Shown here one piece after another: positions 60,764-64,000 of a stretch of 64,000 nt of DNA. Every line of letters starts with the position of its first letter. Position 1 is the stretch's first letter. The position numbers and the translations under genes are program-made. Where the stretch lies: contig JAYZAS010000021.1 of NCBI GenBank assembly GCA_036339585.1, positions 62,001 to 126,000 on the forward strand, given 5' to 3'. The stretch is from Pseudomonadota bacterium. GTDB lineage: Bacteria > Pseudomonadota > Alphaproteobacteria > UBA8366. The notes under the pieces are model-generated. The model saw nothing but the letters and a program-made list of their open reading frames with translations, ran no database searches and had not been told where the DNA came from.

Positions 60764-61722
60764 GAATAAATCCTTTCCTGCTTGGCAACACTTTTCACTG
60801 CTGGCCACAACTTAATTTTCAATGAGCTCCCGGAAAGCGTAACCGCAGACCGACGCTCAAGTCCGGCCTCTTCTTGCCAAGTGAGCATTTCCTCATCTGC
60901 AAAGCCTAGCCATTTGTGCCCCCGCTCCTCAGCCAAATCGGCCTGTTGGTGTGTTGTAAAATCAATTACAACTATGCTGCCACCTGCCCGCAGTACTCTC
61001 GCAGCCTCACGCAATGCGTGACCCGGACTTTCTGCATAATGAAGCACTAGGTGAAACGTTATAAGATCAAAACTTTCATCTCTGAATGCAAGGCCATTCA
61101 TATTTCCATGACGGACGTGGCAGTTTTTAATTCCCGCGCGCTCCAAATTCACTCTCGCAACGGCCAACATGTCTCGCGACATGTCGATGCCAATACCTGC
61201 CTCCACTTTGTGGGCGACCATTTCAAGGATTCTACCAGTGCCCGTTCCAATGTCTAGAAACCGGTGGACTGATTTTTGGGGCCACAAGGCCTCAAACGCG
61301 TACTCAACCTGACTGTCGTCTATGTGTAATGCACGTATTGCATCCCATTGACCGGCATTACGATTAAAAAATTCTATAGCTTTTGAAGCTCGGTCCCTTT
61401 TCACGTCATTAAGACGCGTAACATCCTTAGAAATAAGATGGTCATCAAAAGGCACTGAGGTCACCAAAGTTTGCAGTAACTCGGGCCATTTGCCAGATTC
61501 CGAAAGCCGGTAATAGGCGTGGGTGCCCTCCCGAAACCGAGTCAGAAGGCCCGCGTCGACTAGCACCCTGAGGTGCCTAGATATTCTAGGCTGGCTTTGC
61601 CCCGTAATTTGCATTAGTTCACTTACCGACAATTCGCCCTCGCGACAGAGCAGTAAAAGCCGAAGGCGCGTTTTTTCGGCCACCGCTCTCAAAATTTGTA
61701 ATAAGTTATCTATTTGATTCAT
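60760..61722 (-). CDS. ArsR-family regulator fused to SAM-dependent methyltransferase
   Basis: The 320-residue protein has an ArsR-type winged helix (residues 5-85: ILRAVAEKTRLRLLLLCREG, VSELMQITGQSQPRISRHLR, LTRFREGTHAYYRLS) and a class I methyltransferase domain (130-260) with FLDIGTGTGRILEMVAHKVE (SAM motif I) and ITFHLVLHYAESPGHALREA. It leads the metF-metH operon, so SAM, SAH or a methylation state may be the signal it senses; this is inference. It lacks the metal-binding cysteines of arsenic sensors. A palindrome in its own promoter suggests autoregulation. Confidence 0.88.
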   Translation of the reverse strand: MNQIDNLLQILRAVAEKTRLRLLLLCREGELSVSELMQITGQSQPRISRHLRVLVDAGLLTRFREGTHAYYRLSESGKWPELLQTLVTSVPFDDHLISKDVTRLNDVKRDRASKAIEFFNRNAGQWDAIRALHIDDSQVEYAFEALWPQKSVHRFLDIGTGTGRILEMVAHKVEAGIGIDMSRDMLAVARVNLERAGIKNCHVRHGNMNGLAFRDESFDLITFHLVLHYAESPGHALREAARVLRAGGSIVVIDFTTHQQADLAEERGHKWLGFADEEMLTWQEEAGLERRSAVTLSGSSLKIKLWPAVKSVAKQERIYS

Positions 61723-61747
61723 GACAATTTTCCAGCTTTCTTACATC

Positions 61748-61776
61748 AATATATAAACATATCGTTATGTAGTAAA
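61748..61776 (-). promoter_or_regulatory. Promoter of the metF-metH operon with palindrome in the spacer
   Basis: On the minus strand, TTTACT (61771-61776, -35) and TATATT (61748-61753, -10) are separated by 17 nt. The palindrome ACATA-N4-TATGT (61757-61770) fills most of that spacer, directly next to the -35. The downstream leader is about 20 nt. This is the usual placing of an operator for an ArsR repressor. The rest of the 61723-62049 intergenic region shows no gene and, apart from a GAGGGG site before mlaA, no clear signal. Confidence 0.6.
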
Positions 61777-62049
61777 GAAAAAATGAAATAATCGGATAAA
61801 CTGGATCATTCATGTGGCATGATATTTTTGCAACACAACGCATAAAGATAAAGTATTCACTGCCCGGCCGCTTTCAATTTTAAACCCACTTGCTATACTA
61901 ATTATTAACGTTGGTTGAACAAATTGCAGACTACGATGACTGGGTGGTGCATTTTGCAAAACGCTGGAGAGTTGGGGTAAAAAGATTTCTGGCTCTAGGG
62001 TGTTTGACCTAGTCAATTTGGTTTAAGCCTGCGACTGAGGGGTTTTGAA

Positions 62050-62865
62050 GTGGCAAAAAACAAAAAATCAATAAGGTTGGGTATTGTTCGCCTTACAGTT
62101 GTTTTAGTGGCAGCACTAACACTGTCTAGTTGTGCCGGTAAGCCGGGTGATGGAACGAATGATCCCTTCGAAACGGTCAACCGTGAGATTTTTGACATTA
62201 ATATGTCACTAGACAAGGCAATTCTCAGACCAGTAACTCAGGCGTACGTAGATGTTGTACCAGATCCGATCCGTGATATGGTTAATAACTTGTTGTTCCA
62301 CCTGAAAGAACCTGTGACCCTTGCCAGTGACATTTTGCAAGGAGAGTGGGATAGAGCCGGCCAAACGACCGCGCGGATAGTTGGAAATACTGCCATAGGG
62401 TTTGGCATGTGGGATGTAATGGGATCCTCCGATGCTAAAGGTCATAAAGAAGACTTAGGACAAACGCTGGCTGTTTGGGGCGTGCCTGAGGGTCCTTATT
62501 TGGTACTGCCAATTCTGGGACCTTCAAATATTCGTGATGGCGTGGCCGAGCTAGCACAATCGTTATACGATCCAGTCGATTTCGTTACAGACACTTACCT
62601 CGATTACAATACCAATTTTTATGTGTCTGGCTCACGAACAACGTTTACAGCGATAGATAAGCGTGCACAAGTTCTGGGTAAACTTGCAGAGCTTGAGAAG
62701 ACTTCTTTAGATTTTTATGCCACAATACGCAGCTTATACAGGCAAAAACGGGCGGACGAAATACGTAATGGAGAATCGGGGGATGCTGTTCCAATACCAG
62801 AGATCACACTGGAGTTGGATGAGCCCATGCCTAACGAGCCGATTGCACAAACCAGCAAAAAATAG
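62050..62865 (+). CDS. mlaA: MlaA (VacJ) outer-membrane lipid asymmetry lipoprotein
   Basis: Outer-membrane part of the Mla system that removes phospholipids from the outer leaflet. It has 271 residues with a signal sequence and lipobox LSSC (cysteine at residue 28). Family motifs are NDPFETVNREIFDIN, RPVTQAYVDVVPDPIRDMVN, NLLFHLKEPVTLASDILQG, and YLVLPILGPSNIRDGVAELA. GTG start after GAGGGG at an 8-nt spacing. mlaC follows after 24 nt; mlaFED is not in the window. Confidence 0.95.
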   Translation: MAKNKKSIRLGIVRLTVVLVAALTLSSCAGKPGDGTNDPFETVNREIFDINMSLDKAILRPVTQAYVDVVPDPIRDMVNNLLFHLKEPVTLASDILQGEWDRAGQTTARIVGNTAIGFGMWDVMGSSDAKGHKEDLGQTLAVWGVPEGPYLVLPILGPSNIRDGVAELAQSLYDPVDFVTDTYLDYNTNFYVSGSRTTFTAIDKRAQVLGKLAELEKTSLDFYATIRSLYRQKRADEIRNGESGDAVPIPEITLELDEPMPNEPIAQTSKK

Positions 62866-62889
62866 GCCCGTTAGTTTCTATACCACCGT

Positions 62890-63600
62890 ATGAAACGGAT
62901 AATCTATCTCAGCGTCACTCTGTTTTTGGCGCAGGCGATCAGTGCAAATTGTTTTGCTGCGTCCCCTAAACTTTTGCCGACCCCCTCTGAGCCAGGTGCT
63001 TTTATTGAACATCTCGGACAAAGAGCAATTAAACTACTAGGAGACAAAACCGCTACAGAGCAACAGCAAAAAAGTGGTTTCAGAGCATTACTTCGGGAAG
63101 GGTTTGCAACGAGAGCTATTGGGTTTTTTGTGATTGGGAAGTATAGACGCTCAAGCAACCAGTCCGACATCGACGAATTCGTCGCTACGTTCGAAAATTA
63201 TATTGTCGAATTGTATTCATCTCAGTTTCGTAATTATTCTGGGCAAACCTTTCGAGTGGCCAGAGTACAAGCAACCAGTCGGCCTTCAGACTTTATCGTT
63301 ACAACAAATATCCTTCGGGCCAACGGTGATTTAATCTTCAAAGTAGCTTTTCAAGTCCGCCAGCGCAGAGGGAAGCCAAATAAGATAGTTGACGTCAAAA
63401 TCAAGGGCGTAAGCATGATTTTAGCCCAACGCGATGAGTTTACGGCGTTTATCTCACGTAATGATGGCAAATTGAGAGCGCTTGTAGAGGTGCTCAAAGA
63501 ACGCATCGGAAGCCTTAAAATAAAAAGACAGAAAACTGATAAATCTTCTGCTGAACCAACGAATGGTCGCCCACCACCGGAGGGTGATGGAGATTTTTAA
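62890..63600 (+). CDS. mlaC: MlaC phospholipid-binding periplasmic protein
   Basis: Periplasmic carrier that moves phospholipid between MlaA and the inner-membrane MlaFEDB complex. The 236 residues have a signal peptide (MKRIIYLSVTLFLAQAISAN, cleavage near CFA). The Tol-Tol-B/Ttg2-type fold follows (FRALLREGFATRAIGFFVIG, FVATFENYIVELYSSQFRNY, DVKIKGVSMILAQRDEFTAF). The C-terminal tail is Lys/Pro-rich. It forms a unit with mlaA. Confidence 0.93.
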   Translation: MKRIIYLSVTLFLAQAISANCFAASPKLLPTPSEPGAFIEHLGQRAIKLLGDKTATEQQQKSGFRALLREGFATRAIGFFVIGKYRRSSNQSDIDEFVATFENYIVELYSSQFRNYSGQTFRVARVQATSRPSDFIVTTNILRANGDLIFKVAFQVRQRRGKPNKIVDVKIKGVSMILAQRDEFTAFISRNDGKLRALVEVLKERIGSLKIKRQKTDKSSAEPTNGRPPPEGDGDF

Positions 63601-63644
63601 ACCCTGAAAATACAACAACCTTTGCCCTTAGTGCTCTTTTTAGT

Positions 63645-64000
63645 TTAGCGGGTCAGCGGCCTATACTTAATTCTGTGTGGCTGATCGGCGTCAGCTCCTA
63701 ATCTTTTGCGTCGGTCGGCCTCATAGTCCTGATAATTACCCTCAAACCACGTCACCTGACTATTTCCTTCGAAAGCGAGTATATGAGTGGAAATTCGGTC
63801 GAGGAACCAACGGTCGTGACTGATGACAAGCGCAGAACCAGCATAATTTTGGATGGCTTCCTCGAGTGCACGCAAAGTATCGACGTCTAAATCATTAGTC
63901 GGCTCATCAAGTAACAAAAAATTAGCGCCCGATCTTAGCATCTTTGCAAGGTGGACCCGATTGCGTTCACCCCCGGAGAGTTGCCCCACCTTTTTCTGCT
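63645..64000 (-). CDS. ettA: Energy-dependent translational throttle EttA (ABC-F), C-terminal end only
   Basis: Ribosome-associated ABC-F ATPase; EttA regulates entry of 70S initiation complexes into elongation according to ATP level. Only about 118 C-terminal residues lie in the window: the ABC signature [16 protein letters not shown], Walker [21 protein letters not shown], the switch histidine in [12 protein letters not shown], and the EttA-type ending [15 protein letters not shown]. The reading frame is open to the window edge, so the gene starts beyond it. Confidence 0.93.
   Translation of the reverse strand, partial: QKKVGQLSGGERNRVHLAKMLRSGANFLLLDEPTNDLDVDTLRALEEAIQNYAGSALVISHDRWFLDRISTHILAFEGNSQVTWFEGNYQDYEADRRKRLGADADQPHRIKYRPLTR

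Overview
The window is a chromosomal segment of an alphaproteobacterium, probably a free-living Rhodospirillales- or SAR116-like marine lineage (the order is inference). The evidence is a two-piece, circularly permuted tmRNA gene with an ANDNF-type tag, an alpha-type SspB adaptor, rnpB directly upstream of mraZ, an FtsZ with a very long C-terminal linker, and base composition leaning to A+T by eye. Nearly every gene is intact. No tRNA, rRNA, IS element, prophage or CRISPR array was seen.

Layout. 1-3051: hflC (cut by the window edge) and hflK, divergent from the Fe-S carrier ATPase mrp. 3246-5564: the folate/dTMP pair thyA-folA, then the ssrA tmRNA and sspB, so the ribosome-rescue tag and the adaptor that delivers tagged proteins to ClpXP are neighbours. 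5804-10233: an alpha/beta hydrolase, a small ribbon-helix-helix protein and a large AsmA protein. 10374-15299: a small catabolic patch (crotonase-like protein, CaiB-type CoA-transferase, amidase, FAD-linked 2-hydroxyacid dehydrogenase). 15359-23701: an accessory region with a TPR-RMT2-like methyltransferase fusion, a DUF6134-like exported protein, a fused hydantoinase/5-oxoprolinase, a tiny 26-codon gene with a perfect 15-nt Shine-Dalgarno, and a TPR-sulfotransferase.

24004-50008: a cell-wall amidase and rnpB lead into a complete division and cell-wall (dcw) cluster on the + strand: mraZ-rsmH-ftsL-ftsI-murE-murF-mraY-murD-ftsW-murG-murC-murB-ddl-ftsQ-ftsA-ftsZ, followed by lpxC, bamD, recN and ligA. 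Most junctions overlap by 1-23 nt, so the block is probably co-transcribed and translationally coupled. It supplies lipid II synthesis (MurC-F, Ddl, MraY, MurG), septal synthesis (FtsW, FtsI, FtsL, FtsQ), the Z-ring (FtsA, FtsZ), and the start of outer-membrane building (LpxC, BamD). Four 10-nt MraZ boxes sit at the cluster promoter. The leaders of ftsZ and lpxC share a nested inverted repeat with the same core (CATAC-N7-GTATG) at a similar distance from the start codon.

50095-61722 (- strand): a Xaa-Pro aminopeptidase, prmA, a UvrD/PcrA helicase, a hotdog thioesterase, and a methionine operon (ArsR-methyltransferase regulator, metF, metH) whose promoter spacer holds a palindromic candidate operator. 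62050-64000: mlaA and mlaC for outer-membrane lipid asymmetry, and the C-terminal end of an EttA-type ABC-F protein cut by the window edge.

Most notable: the 26-codon small gene at 21343-21423, the repeated nested hairpin before ftsZ and lpxC, the ssrA-sspB neighbourhood with its hairpin-containing tag, and the TPR-RMT2-like fusion.
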